From contig JAUMIR010000003.1 in NCBI GenBank assembly GCA_030847615.1, forward strand, positions 334,495,756 to 334,559,755: a stretch of DNA of 64,000 bases, read 5' to 3'. The notes below the pieces were generated by a model. That model was not told where the DNA came from and searched no databases. It worked only from the letters and a program-made list of their open reading frames with translations. Made by a program: the position numbers and the translations under genes. This DNA comes from Gambelia wislizenii. Taxonomy: Eukaryota; Chordata; Lepidosauria; Squamata; Crotaphytidae. Each line of letters begins with the position of its first letter. Position 1 is the stretch's first letter. Shown here in pieces: positions 1 to 10,167 of the stretch.

Positions 1-1020
1 ATACAAATGTGAATATAAAAAAGTAGACCATAAGAAGGAAAATTAAGTAATTGGATGGCTGGAATTAATTAATCCTTTTTAAACTTTACAATAAGCAGAA
101 ATTTATTTGTTTATTCACTTAGTGTATTTTTGGATCACCTCTCCACTCAAGGAGTACTTCAGGTGAGGCACAAATAAGAACAATATAAAAAAATTAAATA
201 CATAAACTGGGTGGGGAGAAAGACCAAACAAGACAAGCTGAAAAAACAACAACCATACAATAAAACCAGGAATCCATAGTAGTGAAATCATGCAGCAGCA
301 TTAACTATTAAAAGTTTGTCAGAACAATTCCATTTTTGCCAGCTGTCAAAGACAATTAAGAAGGTAGCCAGCCTCCCTGAGGAGTGAGTTCTACAACCAA
401 GCTATTACTGCACAAAAGAATGAAAAGAATTTTCAGCCAAGATACTGAATTTTTCAACTGAAAAACAAAAACAAAACCATTAATTGAGGCCATCACCCCC
501 AAACAGCCTTTTTAAAAAAAAGTTTAAAAGGATATGAAATATCATTTCTGGTCCTCCAAAACTGAATCCATAATAGGGTGCTGTGACCTTCCAGAGCTCT
601 GGAAGAGCCAAAAATGGCAGTGTGCTGTCCTCCAGGCTCCAGAGAATGACCACCTCAATGTTTAATATGGAAGGCAAAATAAAGTCACAAGAAATGCTGC
701 CATGATGGAGTGCCTGTAACTCCCATCATGGAGCCAGAACACATCATGACAAATGCCATAGACCAATGGCAAAGGGGCAGAGCCATAGTCCCTCAGCACT
801 ACCTTCTGTGAAGTCTCAAACAAATAGGACAACAGGGTCCCCCCAAGCCTCAGATGGATGAAGCACTCCAAAATGATACCACGATCAATGTATACACTGG
901 TTGGAGATCCAGCAGGACCTTGGCCTAGTTTACATACATTCAAAAGCAGACCTCTTTCCCTTAAAATCTTGACCTAATAGCCAAGTGGTGAAAGGGGTGA
1001 GAGAGATCATGAAAGAGTGA
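1..1020. other. unassigned AT-rich sequence
   Basis: No repeat family, exon or RNA gene is recognised here. Short open frames on the minus strand show no protein motif and read as chance frames. A small imperfect inverted repeat (CCATGATGG / CCATCATGG) lies near 701-737. It ends where the foldback element at 1021 begins. Confidence 0.5.
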
Positions 1021-1259
1021 GAGGCTTACCGTAGGTGAAGTAAAGCGGCAGGGCACCCGGAAAGTTCCACTTTCTGTGCTGCCTTACTGCACTATATCGT
1101 CATTCTTCCGTTCTCATCCCATTAGCAAAAATACCTCTGTCTCCCACAGGACCAGAATGGCAGAACACTGGAAAAATGATGACATCATGCGGTAAGGCAG
1201 TACAGAAAGCGGAACTTTCCGGCTGCCCTGCCACTTTACTTCGGCAAGCAGTAAGCCTC
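1021..1259. mobile_element. Foldback MITE, TIR GAGGCTTAC, TSD TGA
   Basis: The 239-bp segment is nearly one long imperfect palindrome. The left arm (GAGGCTTACCG, then AAGTAAAG.GGCAGGGCA..CGGAAAGTTCC) is mirrored by the right arm ending GTAAGCCTC. It is flanked by TGA at 1018-1020 and TGA at 1260-1262, a 3-bp target duplication. It has no coding capacity, so it is a non-autonomous DNA transposon. The termini differ from the GGAGATT and GGACTTT groups elsewhere in the window, but the architecture and TSD length match them. Confidence 0.75.
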
Positions 1260-3218
1260 TGAGAGAATTTTGTTTTCTAGGTAGTGCAATTAATAGTTGT
1301 GTAATAAGCAGAAATCTCATGAAACTTTTACCACAAGCATGATTTGATTATCTTTTGACGGACTACAAAAAACAATATCTGAACCTCTGAAGCTCTGAAA
1401 AGGTGTTGTGTCCTTAAAAAGAAAACACCCAAAAACTTAACACATTTTTAAAAATGTGTTAAGTATTCTGTATCTCTTCAACTAGTCTGCTGCCCTCAGG
1501 TGTGATGGAAGACCCTTTCCCAGTACCACTATTGAAATAAGATGCAACTGCCAATCCAGCCAGCTTCTGTATGTAGAACTGTGGGGGAGGGTGCCATCTT
1601 GTCCTTTTCTTCAGCCAGCCAAATGACTTGGCTCAACCCTGCTGATCTTTATAGATAAAAAATCAATTATTTTGTCTCTATGGAGTAAGCCTGAATCTCT
1701 GAATGGCAGCTATATCAAAATGGAAGCTATATCTACCTGCACCTGAGGTAAAGCATAGAATCCTATTGAACTGAATAAACATTATTATTTACATAATGTA
1801 ATTGCATTGACATAATTGAAATTTATTATTCTTTTAGAAAAAGAAAATCTCAGTCTATATCAATTTATACTCAGTATAGGTAGTTCTAATGAAAAAAAAA
1901 TAATTAAAATGGAGCACTGACTTTTAAAATGAGATGAAAGAAGGGAAGAAAGCACACAGCCAAGACTGTAAGCAAACATTGAATCAGGTGGAGTGAGAGG
2001 AAGCTTCATAATGAAGCAAAAGAAACACTCACTAAAAATGTTGAGCTCTCTCACAATTAATTATTTTTTATCAAATCCTGAGATCAAACATTTAAACAGC
2101 TAACTGTGGAAATAAATATATTACTGCATACTGAGAGACACATAGAAATATATGCATGAGATAAGAGGCAGCAGACATTGGTATCTATGTTCTTCAGACT
2201 GAGTTCAAAAACAATGGCAGTAAGCTATAGTTGTTTGTTGAATGAGAAACGATTGCTAAGAGAAGCCAAAGTTCAGAAAGTAAGACACCTTATTTGAAGA
2301 ACACTGTTCTGCCATAAACATCAATTAAAATATATAGTAAAGGGTTATCAGGGTGTTGCCAGTAACAGAAGGTAGGCAATTTCGTCCTAGTTGCTCTCCT
2401 TAGAACTCAGTGCAACTCCTTCTGATATCCCAGGGGGTGGACCCTGGTGATGTTACAAGAATGGCTTTGCCAGCGGCAGCCCTCAGTAATGATATATAGA
2501 ATATGCCATTCAAATTAAAAATGCCAAGTCTAATAAATTAGGAAATTACACACATACCCACACACTTTTAAAGGCACTGCTCTCACTCTGAGATTACTCT
2601 CCATAACCCTGAGGAGTAGACAAAAAGGGGCCAGGCTCTGATATCTGGAAACCCTAGCCAGAATGGGAAAAGTTGCCTCAGGCCTGAAATAGCTTGGAGG
2701 TGAGATAGCCTCTAAAGGCACAAGGGATCCTTTGAGTAATAAATAAATAAATTGTGGAGTGTTGGTGGGTGTGATATAATGCCAACCAAGCTTCCCTCAA
2801 CACTGGCTGCCTGTCACTGGACTGGGGCCTGAGTCTCCAGCTGATCCTTCCTCTGTGGATAGATTTACTTACTAGTGTGTATTCCCTTGGTTAGTGTGAC
2901 CTTTCCATTTATTATGAGGGAAATAATGCATGATGAGTCAGTGGAACAATTAACAAACAAACTTATTTGGTTTATTATATCAAAGAAGTTACAAGTTCCC
3001 AAACTATATGATAACTCTATATGTAACAGATGGTTCTTTCATTTAGTTCTACTTAGCATTCCTTTTAGTGACAAACTATTATCTTTAAACATACACGTTA
3101 TATTTTCAGTCTCTCAACCACTTCACACAACTTTCTTTCATACATTGCACTACCACTATCTCTCAAACATCTGATTCATCCAACTGCATTCTCTCAGCTC
3201 CCTTTCCCAACTGACGTT
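1260..3218. other. unassigned sequence
   Basis: Nearly 2 kb without a recognisable gene or repeat family. The only structure I can defend is the perfect palindrome at 1436-1463, listed separately. Open frames of 60-99 codons (for example 2875-3174 plus) have no recognisable motif. Confidence 0.45.
1436..1463. repeat. Perfect 28-bp palindrome
   Basis: Two 14-base arms (CTTAACACATTTTT and its exact reverse complement) meet with no spacer. It could extrude as a small cruciform, or be a hairpin remnant of an older foldback element. No TSD or wider symmetry is seen. Confidence 0.8.
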
Positions 3219-3534
3219 GGAATTTTTCAAATGGGGGGAAACCCCCCCGAGGAGGTTGGGAGACGAACGGGGCTGTCGTACTCACAGTGCCCCATTTAAG
3301 ATGGTGCCATCCTCCTCCTGACCTTCCCCCATGCTTCCTCCATGCTGCAGGCACCGCTTTTTATTGACGGGGTTTTTTCGTCGATAAAAGCGGCACATTT
3401 CTCACACCCACAGTATGGAGGAAGCACGGGGGAAAGTCAGGAGGAGGACGGCATCATCTGAAACAGGGTGCTGTGAGAGCAACAGCCCCATTCTTCTCCT
3501 GACCTTGTTTTTTTTTCCCCACTTGAAAAAGTCA
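3219..3534. mobile_element. Foldback MITE, GGAATTTTTCAA terminus
   Basis: An imperfect palindrome of about 316 bp. The left end GGAATTTTTCAAATGGGG pairs with a right end whose complement reads close to GGACTTTTTCAAGTGGGG. Inner arms match well: CCTCCTCCTGACCTTCCCCC against its complement near 3430-3450. Flanking triplets are GTT and ATT, a one-mismatch 3-bp TSD. The core around 3358 (CTTTTTATTGACGGGG) resembles the cores of the copies at 8118 and 40096, so they are probably one family. Confidence 0.65.
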
Positions 3535-3934
3535 ATTCTCTCATCTCACTCTCACATAAGCCCCTCCTATCTCAGCTTCCTGCGCTGTGGTTCCTCTCAT
3601 GCATGCTTTCCAACCTAGTTCTTCACAGTGGGACAGCAAAAAAAGTGACTTGGGGGCTACTTGTTACCCAGATATTAAACTTTGTCCACCCAGGTTTGAT
3701 ATTCAGACTCTGCATATGCTACTTTAACAGATTACTTTCAGTTACACACAGTGATCTGCCATCAGGCCTTTTGTATTTTCCCTCATCTTAAATCCATGTT
3801 TTGAGCAGTCATGTTATCATATTGTACTAAACATCAATATAAACATTCAAGTGAACATCTGAGTTAATAACAGGAATCCCAGGCAGCTTACTATATGATT
3901 AAAAAATAACATCAAGTATCAGTAAAAACAAAAT
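3535..3934. other. unassigned sequence
   Basis: About 400 bp between two palindromic elements. No recognisable gene, repeat or regulatory structure. Confidence 0.4.
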
Positions 3935-4069
3935 GGCTGTAATCCTGTTGTTTAGGCCTAACTACAATAGACCCATTGATAAATTGTTAAATAGTGAGTC
4001 AACACATTTGTAGATCCAATAGATTGAATAGCTCTACTCTTGTTAGGACTAACAATAGGATTTAGGCTC
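3935..4069. repeat. Decayed palindromic repeat (GGCCTAAATCC family)
   Basis: The left part (TAATCCTGTTG, AATAGACCCATTGAT) is mirrored by the right part (ATTGAATAGCTCTACTC..GTTAGGACTAACAATAGGATTTAGGC). The same sequence signature occurs at 13341-13473. From memory it is a common old interspersed palindrome in squamate genomes. No TSD could be defined. Confidence 0.5.
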
Positions 4070-4304
4070 ACACTTTATAAATAATAAAATATAATTAAAC
4101 TATTAATGATAATAAAGCATAGATTAAGTTCAAATCATTTTAAAATGCCAGGAGGAGAAGAACAAGAAAAAGGATAACATTAACACAGGTATTAAACCTC
4201 TTGTCCCTAACAGGCAGGCAGTTCTTGAAGACTTAATAAAAAGGTCTCTGTCTGCCAGTGTGGAAGCAGAATAGGGAGGAGGGAGGCCTAGGGATCACCT
4301 ACAT

Positions 4305-5061
4305 GGGCTAAATACCCTGGCTTGCCCCTGTTCCAAAGCCCTGCAGTTCATATGATGCAGGGATTTTGCCTTGATCTGCCCCTAGGCAGGTCCAAGGCTG
4401 GTTTAAAGGCCCTGCAGCACCTGCAGCCACAGGGGGGCCGTCATCATGGGGGCACCCATCGTAACCCTCCTCCTGCAAAAACATCATTAGCAATAATCTG
4501 AATATCCTATACTGTGAATAGGTTAGGTTACATTGACCTGAGATAAATATATGCCCCCCCCAAATAAAGCATTGCAGCCCCCCCCCAATTCCTTAAATGG
4601 GTCCTGGGCAGTCCTTACCACTCCTGGGGCAGATATGGGGCTGGAACAAGGGCAAGCCAGGGTAGGACCTGATAAACCACTATAAGAAAATACCCTGTTT
4701 AATCCGGTACCACTAGGATGGAATGGATCAAGCCCTGCATGTCTGTGGGAGCCCATTCTGGCATGCCATCCCTCATGGCCACTGCCAGCTCCCTGACTCT
4801 CCTGAATGCTAGGCAGGGGTCCCTCAGGATGTGACCAAAGCTGGTCACTTGCAAGGGGCACCCAGTCACATGTTGTGGGCCTCCTTCCTGACTTCCACAT
4901 CAGCAGCAAAAATGGTTGCGGTGGTGGCTGTAGTGATGGGCCAGTGTTCCTGTTTAGATGCCAGCCCATTTTCTCCAAGTAACAGGGTCAGGATAGGCCA
5001 GATCTGGAGCCAGGATATGCAGGTGTGGCGCTGGCGTATCCTGGCTGGTGTAGATAAGCCC
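4305..5061 (-). mobile_element. Non-autonomous DNA element, GGGCTTATCTACA terminus
   Basis: The right end, read on the minus strand, begins GGGCTTATCTACACCAG; the left end begins GGGCTAAATACCC. Interior blocks match the element at 52697-53203: ACAACATGTG with adjacent GGAAG, TGGTAAGGACTGCC, and GCAGGGCTTTG.(A)ACAGGGGCAAG. That copy has a clear 3-bp TSD. No TSD is evident here, so the ends are approximate. The open frames inside (such as 4523-4978 minus) are not recognised proteins and I treat them as chance frames. Confidence 0.55.
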
Positions 5062-5690
5062 CTAGTTTGCCTCAAAAGAGAGAGCTGCTCCTGAGAACAC
5101 CATCTTTCATGTGCTCACCAAATTTGTCTATAAAAGTGCCCTGATAAAGCAAATGGCCTGGGCAGGCTTGTTCATAACTAGAGCTTTGAATTGTTCCTGG
5201 CAATAGACTGATAACTAGTGGAACTGTTTTAGCAGGGGACTTATTTGCTCCTCATCACCAGGCCTGGTCAGTGGTCTGGCCTTTGGTTGGCACAGTGAAA
5301 ACTGGAGATGGTTCCTTTCCTTTAATGGCTATGTAGAAGAGGAAATTTCAATAGGTGTGCTTGTCACACAACTTGGTAACACACGACACGTGCTGAAATT
5401 TCCACTGCTACACAACTATTAAAGGTATAGGAGTTAACTCCAGTTTTTACTCTGGTAATCCTAGTCTGGCCACAGCATTTTGATTTAGCTATAATTTCCA
5501 AATAGTCTTTGAAAGGTGTAGAGTGTGTTGGGGTAATCCAGTCAGGATGTAACTTACATAGGAATGACATCAGCTGGTACACAAGCCATATTTGTTCAAT
5601 GGATACCTGCTCACATAGGAATGAGGAATCCAGCTTCAGGGATCCAGTAATACACCCAAATTACAGTTGTAGCTTAAGTATTACGTAAAG
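5062..5690. other. unassigned sequence
   Basis: About 630 bp with no recognised gene or repeat, immediately upstream of a BovB 3' fragment. Confidence 0.4.
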
Positions 5691-6013
5691 ATGTTGTTCT
5701 GGAGAAGAGTGCTACAGATACTGTGGATTGCCAAAAAGACCAATAAATGTGTCCTAGAACAAATCAAGCCTGAGCTCTCCCTGGAAGCCAAAATAACTAA
5801 ACTGAGACTGTCATACTTTGACCATATCACGAGAAAAGACAATAATACAAGGAAAGGTGGAGGGTAGTGGAAAGAGAGGAAAGTCACACACTATATGGAT
5901 AGACTCAATCAAGAAGGCCATGACCCTGTACCTGCAGGACTTGAGCAGAGAGGCAGACAGGGGATCTTGGAGGTGTCTCATTCATGGGGTCACCGTGAGT
6001 TAAAGTCAACTCA
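5691..6013 (+). mobile_element. BovB (RTE clade) LINE 3' fragment, left part
   Basis: Translation of the plus strand gives the degenerate C-terminal end of a BovB reverse transcriptase ORF. It contains ILWIAKKTNK, LRLSYFDHITRKDN and, in another frame, LYLQDLSREADRGSW followed by IHGV. The frame is broken by a stop near 5868 and frame changes. The DNA then runs into a BovB-type 3' tail (GGGTCACCGTGAGTTAAAGTCAACTCA). That tail is interrupted at 6013 by an L1 insertion and resumes at 6929. The element is heavily 5'-truncated. Confidence 0.8.
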
Positions 6014-6916
6014 CAAAACTGTGGAAAAACCCTTTGACACCAACAATAGAGGATTGGCTAATCAGAGTATACAAAATGATAGAAAATGATAAACTTACCT
6101 GTCTAATAAAAGAGGAAAGCATAGAGAAATTTCAACAAGATTGGGGAAAATTGTCAGACTATTTGGAAAAAATGGGGTGACTTTGCGGCAATTGGGTTGA
6201 GAGACTAAGAATTAATGGTGATAAGAGAAGTAGAAAATACAGGATAGCAGATTAATGGTTTATCTATAAGAGGAAAAATGGGAGAAGCAGAGGGAGGTTG
6301 AATAAGAATAAGAACTTAAATGAAATATCTCCTCTTGCCCTCTAATACTATTTTGGAAACAATACTTATAAGGGATATAGGTTTTAAGAGATATTTGATC
6401 TATAGTAAATGGGAGAAAGGTACAAATGATAACTTGACTAAGAGAGAAATTATAGGATAAACAATAGTTAAAGGTTTATGGAAGTTGAGTGATGAAATTG
6501 TATATAGATGCAGAAAATTTATGTGAAGACTGATAAAGAGATTGACAATAGGGGAACAAGGAACATACAGGGAAGGTTGGCCAGGAAGTCAATGGAAAGT
6601 GTGGAAATGTATGAGAAGATAAAATGAAGATGGAAAGTTGTAAGTGTAGAGGGTATGAAAAAATGAAAGGAAGAATGAGAGGAAGAGTGAAGGGAAGGAA
6701 TGGATGGAGTAAAGAAAGGATGTAGATGAAAGGAAGAAGAAGAACGTAGAGGAAAGGATGGCAAAGGAAATAAAAAGATAGAAAGTAAGGATGGGTGGGT
6801 AAATTATTTTATAAGACATGAAAATGGTATGAGATTAAGGCGAATAATGATATATAAATGTATGATCATGTTTGATCAAATTTCTGTTGTCTAAATCTCT
6901 TAAATAAAATAATTAA
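6014..6916 (+). mobile_element. 5'-truncated L1 LINE with 12-bp TSD
   Basis: It starts inside ORF2 and encodes only the last ~45 codons, ending at a TGA at 6178-6180. About 730 bp of A-rich 3' UTR follow, finishing in an AAATAAAATAATTAAA tail. AAAGTCAACTCA occurs at 6002-6013 and again at 6917-6928, an exact 12-bp target duplication. The target was the tail of a BovB element, which continues after the second duplication. Orientation, truncation, A-rich tail and TSD length are all as expected for L1 target-primed integration. Confidence 0.88.
6043..6180 (+). pseudogene. L1 ORF2 C-terminal remnant
   Basis: The frame reads TIEDWLIRVYKMIENDKL, continues with LIKEESIEKFQQDWGKL, and ends SDYLEKMG then stop. 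This is the pattern of the extreme C-terminus of vertebrate L1 ORF2p, recognised by its W..I..VY.M...DKLT and F...W layout. The endonuclease and reverse transcriptase domains are absent because the copy is 5'-truncated. It cannot encode a functional product. No frameshift is visible within this short stretch. Confidence 0.82.
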
Positions 6917-6928
6917 AAAGTCAACTCA

Positions 6929-6956
6929 AGGGCAGTTAACAATAACAAAAGATAAA
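6929..6956 (+). mobile_element. BovB 3' tail, right part beyond the L1
   Basis: AGGGCAGTTAACAATAACA continues the BovB tail that stops at 6013. Joined across the L1 and one copy of its target duplication, the order fits the usual BovB end: an inverted-repeat-like AGTT..AACT stem, then a (AAC)-rich tail. Confidence 0.7.
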
Positions 6957-7079
6957 ATACCTTTTTAAATTTTCCAGAGCTCAGAAAGTTTTTAAAAGTT
7001 ACTCATTCCTGTTATTGTAGTGTTCAAAAAACAATTTGGGGTTGTGCTTTTCACGGTTTCTTTTGAGTACGGTAGACAT

Positions 7080-7332
7080 GTAGTAGTAGTAGTAGTTATA
7101 GTACTTGTTGTGTGCCTTCAAATCATTTCTGAAGGCAACCCTAACGTGAACCTATCACCAGATTTTCTTGGCAGAAGTTCAGAGGGGGTTCACCCTTGCC
7201 TTCCTCTGAGGCTGAGACAGTGTGTCTCATCCAAAGTCACTCAGTGGGTTTCCATAGCCCAGTGGGGATTCAAACCCTGGTATCCCAGTGTCCTAGTCCA
7301 ACATTCAAACCGGTGCACCATACTGTCTCTCA
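7080..7332 (-). repeat. tRNA-derived SINE with BovB-like tail, minus strand
   Basis: Read on the minus strand it has the head GAGACAGTATGGTGCA, a box-B-like segment complementary to ATTCAAACCCTGG, and then the conserved body (CTCAGCCTCAGAGGAAGGCAA). The 3' segment GAAGGCACACAAC is followed by a (CTA)n tail, seen as (TAG)n at 7080-7096 on the plus strand. The same family is at 9931, 36025 and 50495. The 3' part resembles the BovB tail, consistent with mobilisation by BovB. Confidence 0.85.
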
Positions 7333-7529
7333 CATAGCTCTTAACATAGAAGTTGATTTGGGAATGGTTCGTTGACATGTTTTTTCTACACAATGCCTGA
7401 CTTTTGAGTATTTTGTTTTTTGCAATCCTGTGCATTTTATTCAGTGACAAACACTGTGTGTCGTTGTTTCTTCTAAGGCAGAATGGAGCTGTATATTAAA
7501 AACAGCATTTTAATTTTAATTCTGCACAT
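7333..7529. other. unassigned sequence before LINE copy
   Basis: No feature recognised. The last bases form the left target-site duplication of the LINE at 7539. Confidence 0.4.
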
Positions 7530-8010
7530 AGTTCTGTGAGGCCATGATATTGAGAACGCAGCTGCGCTGGGCAGGGCACGTTTCTAGGATGGAGGACCAT
7601 CGCCTCCCCAAAATACTACTCTATGGTGAACTTGCCACGGTCAGCGTAAGAAGGGCGCTCCAAAAAAGTGATACAAAGACTCCCTGAAACAACATCTCAG
7701 GCTCGGCCAAATTGATCACCAACAGTGGTCCGCCCTGGCCTCACATCGGGAGGCATGGAGACGCACTATCCACAATGCTGCAGCCTTATTTGAGAACTCA
7801 CGACGAACAAGTCTTGAAGAGAAACGACAACGCAGAAAGAATAACAACCCAAAAACATTACCCAAGGAGACCTTCTGCTGTGCTTTTTGCAACCGAACTT
7901 GTTTATCTCAGATTGGCCTTTTTAGTCATCAGCGCGCTTGCAGAAAACACGGGATGAGTCCTTCCTGAATCTTCGTTTGCGAAGAAAAGCCAGAGAGAGA
8001 GAGTTCTGTG
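7530..8010 (+). mobile_element. 5'-truncated APE-RT LINE with 9-bp TSD
   Basis: AGTTCTGTG at 7530-7538 is repeated at 8002-8010. Between them lies the 3' end of the same LINE family as the full-length copy at 29373-33349. It covers the C-terminal protein segment, a short 3' UTR and a (GA)n tail (CCAGAGAGAGAGAG). The 463-bp insert begins with AGGCCATGATATTGAGAAC, so reverse transcription stopped early. The short simple-repeat tail in place of poly(A) is typical of RTE-like elements. Confidence 0.9.
7545..7969 (+). pseudogene. LINE ORF C-terminal remnant with C2HC zinc finger
   Basis: The first frame reads MILRTQLRWAGHVSRMEDHR, the usual post-RT segment of this LINE type, and then breaks by frameshift near 7640-7680. 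From about 7800 another frame is open: SLEEKRQRRK, then CCAFCNRTC..SQIGLFSHQRAC, ending MSPS and a TGA at about 7967. The finger has spacing C-x2-C-x12-H-x3-C, a nucleic-acid-binding type expected to help bind the LINE RNA or target. In the copy at 29373 the equivalent finger is damaged by stop codons, so this fragment preserves the motif better. Confidence 0.8.
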
Positions 8011-8117
8011 CCACTACTCTTGGGTATCAGTCTTGGGTGATACAGGTGGGTTTGAGGATACTGCTATGCCATTAATCCTAGGGAGGGAGGGAGAGATATT
8101 TTAATTCTATTGTCTAC

Positions 8118-8406
8118 GGAGATTTTCAGATGCTATAAAAGACCTCCGGGGAGGTCGGGAGAGGTATGCGGCTGTCCCGCGGCAGGGGGTCAGTTTCAGA
8201 TGACACCATCCCCCTCCCGTCATCCTTCGTGTTGCTTCCATGCTCGATCGAAGGAAAAGGTGCCACTTTTTATTCATGGTGGCACCTTTTCACACGAAGG
8301 ACAATGGGAGGGGGACGTCGTCATCTGAAACTGACTCCCTGCCACAGGATAGCCGCATACCTCTCCCGACCTCCCCAGAAGTCTTTTATAGCATCTGAAA
8401 ATCTCC
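8118..8406. mobile_element. Foldback MITE, GGAGATTTTCAGATG, TSD TAC
   Basis: An imperfect palindrome of 289 bp with TAC on both sides (8115-8117 and 8407-8409). The left arm GGAGATTTTCAGATGCTATA pairs with a right arm ending in its complement. The inner arms carry GGGAGAGGTATGCGGCTGTCC and its partner ATAGCCGCATACCTCTCCC. The small loop is around CTTTTTATTCATGG. There is no coding capacity. It shares termini with the copies at 48769 and 54201, and core sequence with those at 3219 and 40096. Confidence 0.85.
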
Positions 8407-8866
8407 TACATGTGCATGTGTTTTTAATCCTGTCAACTTAAGCATGTTAACATGTACCACAGGCCAGCTGCTTGTAGCATTTTTACACTTTATAAAAGCA
8501 ACTGGAAGAAATTATTTTGGTTAATTTGAGAAACACAAACATAAAGAAATACTTTTAAAACTGTAACTGTGCTGGCAACTATTTCTTATTATTGTATTTT
8601 ACTAACCAGGAGTAGGAGATATACTTTGGGGGTTTTCTGTTATCTGTCAAAACAGCTTCATTTGAGTACTCTGCACCTTCACTTGTCATTTGTATGTATA
8701 TGAATTATTTCCTCTGCATCAGGCAGCAAAATGTCTTGGACCAGCCCTTAATGTACAATCACCTCACTGCATGAAACATGGTATGGATTTTCAGAGTAAG
8801 AATATAGCATACAAAAAAAGTCACCTTTCCCCAGAAATCTCTAATTTTGGTACTTGACACCTCTGT
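8407..8866. other. unassigned sequence between MITEs
   Basis: 460 bp with no recognised repeat or exon. Confidence 0.4.
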
Positions 8867-9471
8867 GGAGATTATCAGACACTCTAAATATGGCGTTATC
8901 ACGATGCCAGGAGATTGCTAAAGGGCTTCCCTTTCACATGACATCGTCCCCTCTCGTAATGCTCCCATTCAGCTCTCGTTACTCCAGTGCTGCTTTTTAT
9001 TGATGGGCTAAGCAGGTAATGGATCCCCTGTTCCATTTCTATCATGGAATGTCCTGCAAGTGAGAAGGTACCCATTTTGCTGGTGTGATGTCAGTGTCAA
9101 TGGGAGGTCCATGCCAGAATACTTCCTGGTGAGACCGGGACATCCAGGTAAGAGACACCCTTTTTTGTACCCTCCCCAGGTTATTTATAAAGTTTTAAGT
9201 TTGTTTTTGTGCTTACTGTCACTTTTTCTTTTTTACTGGGGTTTTTCTTTCTGAATTTCCCACACTTTCATCTTCTCACAAGAACTGGTGGGATTTCATT
9301 CCAGGAAGTGAATGGAGCTCTGTTAGAGCTCCATTCACGACTTGGCTGCCATGGAAGTGGTAATAAGGTAGGTCTGAAACTTTTTGTTCTCATGCCAGGA
9401 CAGGTATGGGGGAGTGGGGGAGAGGAGATTGCGGGATAGGAACGCTTTTTTGTTCCTGTCTGATAATCTCC
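8867..9471 (+). mobile_element. MITE family B (GGAGATTATCAGAC), TSD TGT
   Basis: A 605-bp element with termini GGAGATTATCAGAC and GTCTGATAATCTCC, flanked by TGT at 8864-8866 and 9472-9474. Its interior is not one large palindrome. It shares long colinear blocks with 26055-26630, and in reverse orientation with 21284-21891 and 39314-39887: CTGCTTTTTATTGATGGGC, GGGACATCCAGGTAAG, TTTTTTGTACCCTCCCCAG. An inner hairpin AATGGAGCTC/GAGCTCCATT lies near 9311-9336. Open frames inside are not conserved among the copies. Confidence 0.88.
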
Positions 9472-9930
9472 TGTGGCTACAACCACCTCTCTCTCTATGA
9501 GATGCATTCAATAGTCATAGAACAGCCTATATCACTCTGCTGAATTCCAGGTTTCATAATGGGGAAAGAATCATTTCAGGGTTGGCACTGGTAATAAAGT
9601 TTGATAACAGCATTAATTAAGGTTGAGATTGTCAAGGGAGCTTAAGGGAACTTAAACTGTTTGTGTAAACATATCTATCATGATGCTCATAAAGATGTGA
9701 TGTGCTAATGCATTATTAAGCTTATGCACACACTCACAATTAGCCAGATCTAGCTAAGCACCATGGAAACTCAAACAGAGCAATTGTGCAGTTAATTGTG
9801 CAGGTAAGGTGACTCCTTTGTGCTTACCAAGCAATAGAGGTTGCAGTGAGAAAAATCTTGCTATCTCTTATTTCATGGCATGATGCTTTTATAAGGCCAA
9901 ACTTATCAAACAATGGGGCAGATGGACTGA
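9472..9930. other. unassigned sequence
   Basis: About 460 bp without recognised features, up to the head of a SINE. Confidence 0.4.
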
Positions 9931-10167
9931 GAGCCAGCATGGTGTAGTGGTTTGAACACTGGAGCATGACTCTGGAGACCAGGGTTTGAACCCCTGCTCA
10001 GCCATGGAAACACACTGAATGACCTTAGGCAAGCCACACTCTCTCAGCCTCAGAGAAGGCAAAGGCAACCCATCCTGTGAACAACAACAACACCTCCTAA
10101 GAAAACCCTGTGATAGGTTCACCTTAGGGTTGCCATACATTGGAAATGACTTGAAGGCACACAACAA
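9931..10167 (+). repeat. tRNA-derived SINE with BovB-like tail, plus strand
   Basis: The head GAGCCAGCATGGTGTAGTGG contains an A-box-like element. A B-box-like GGGTTTGAACCCC follows about 40 bp later. The body (CTCTCAGCCTCAGAGAAGGC) leads to CTTAGGGTTGCCATACATTG, AATGACTTGAAGGCACAC and an (AAC) tail. It is a pol III-derived retroposon copy and not a tRNA gene, because there is no cloverleaf beyond the promoter half. Confidence 0.88.

Noticed and set aside
4523..4978. 151-codon minus ORF
   Set aside because: It lies within the GTCTACA-ended element; the related copy at 52697 does not preserve the frame.
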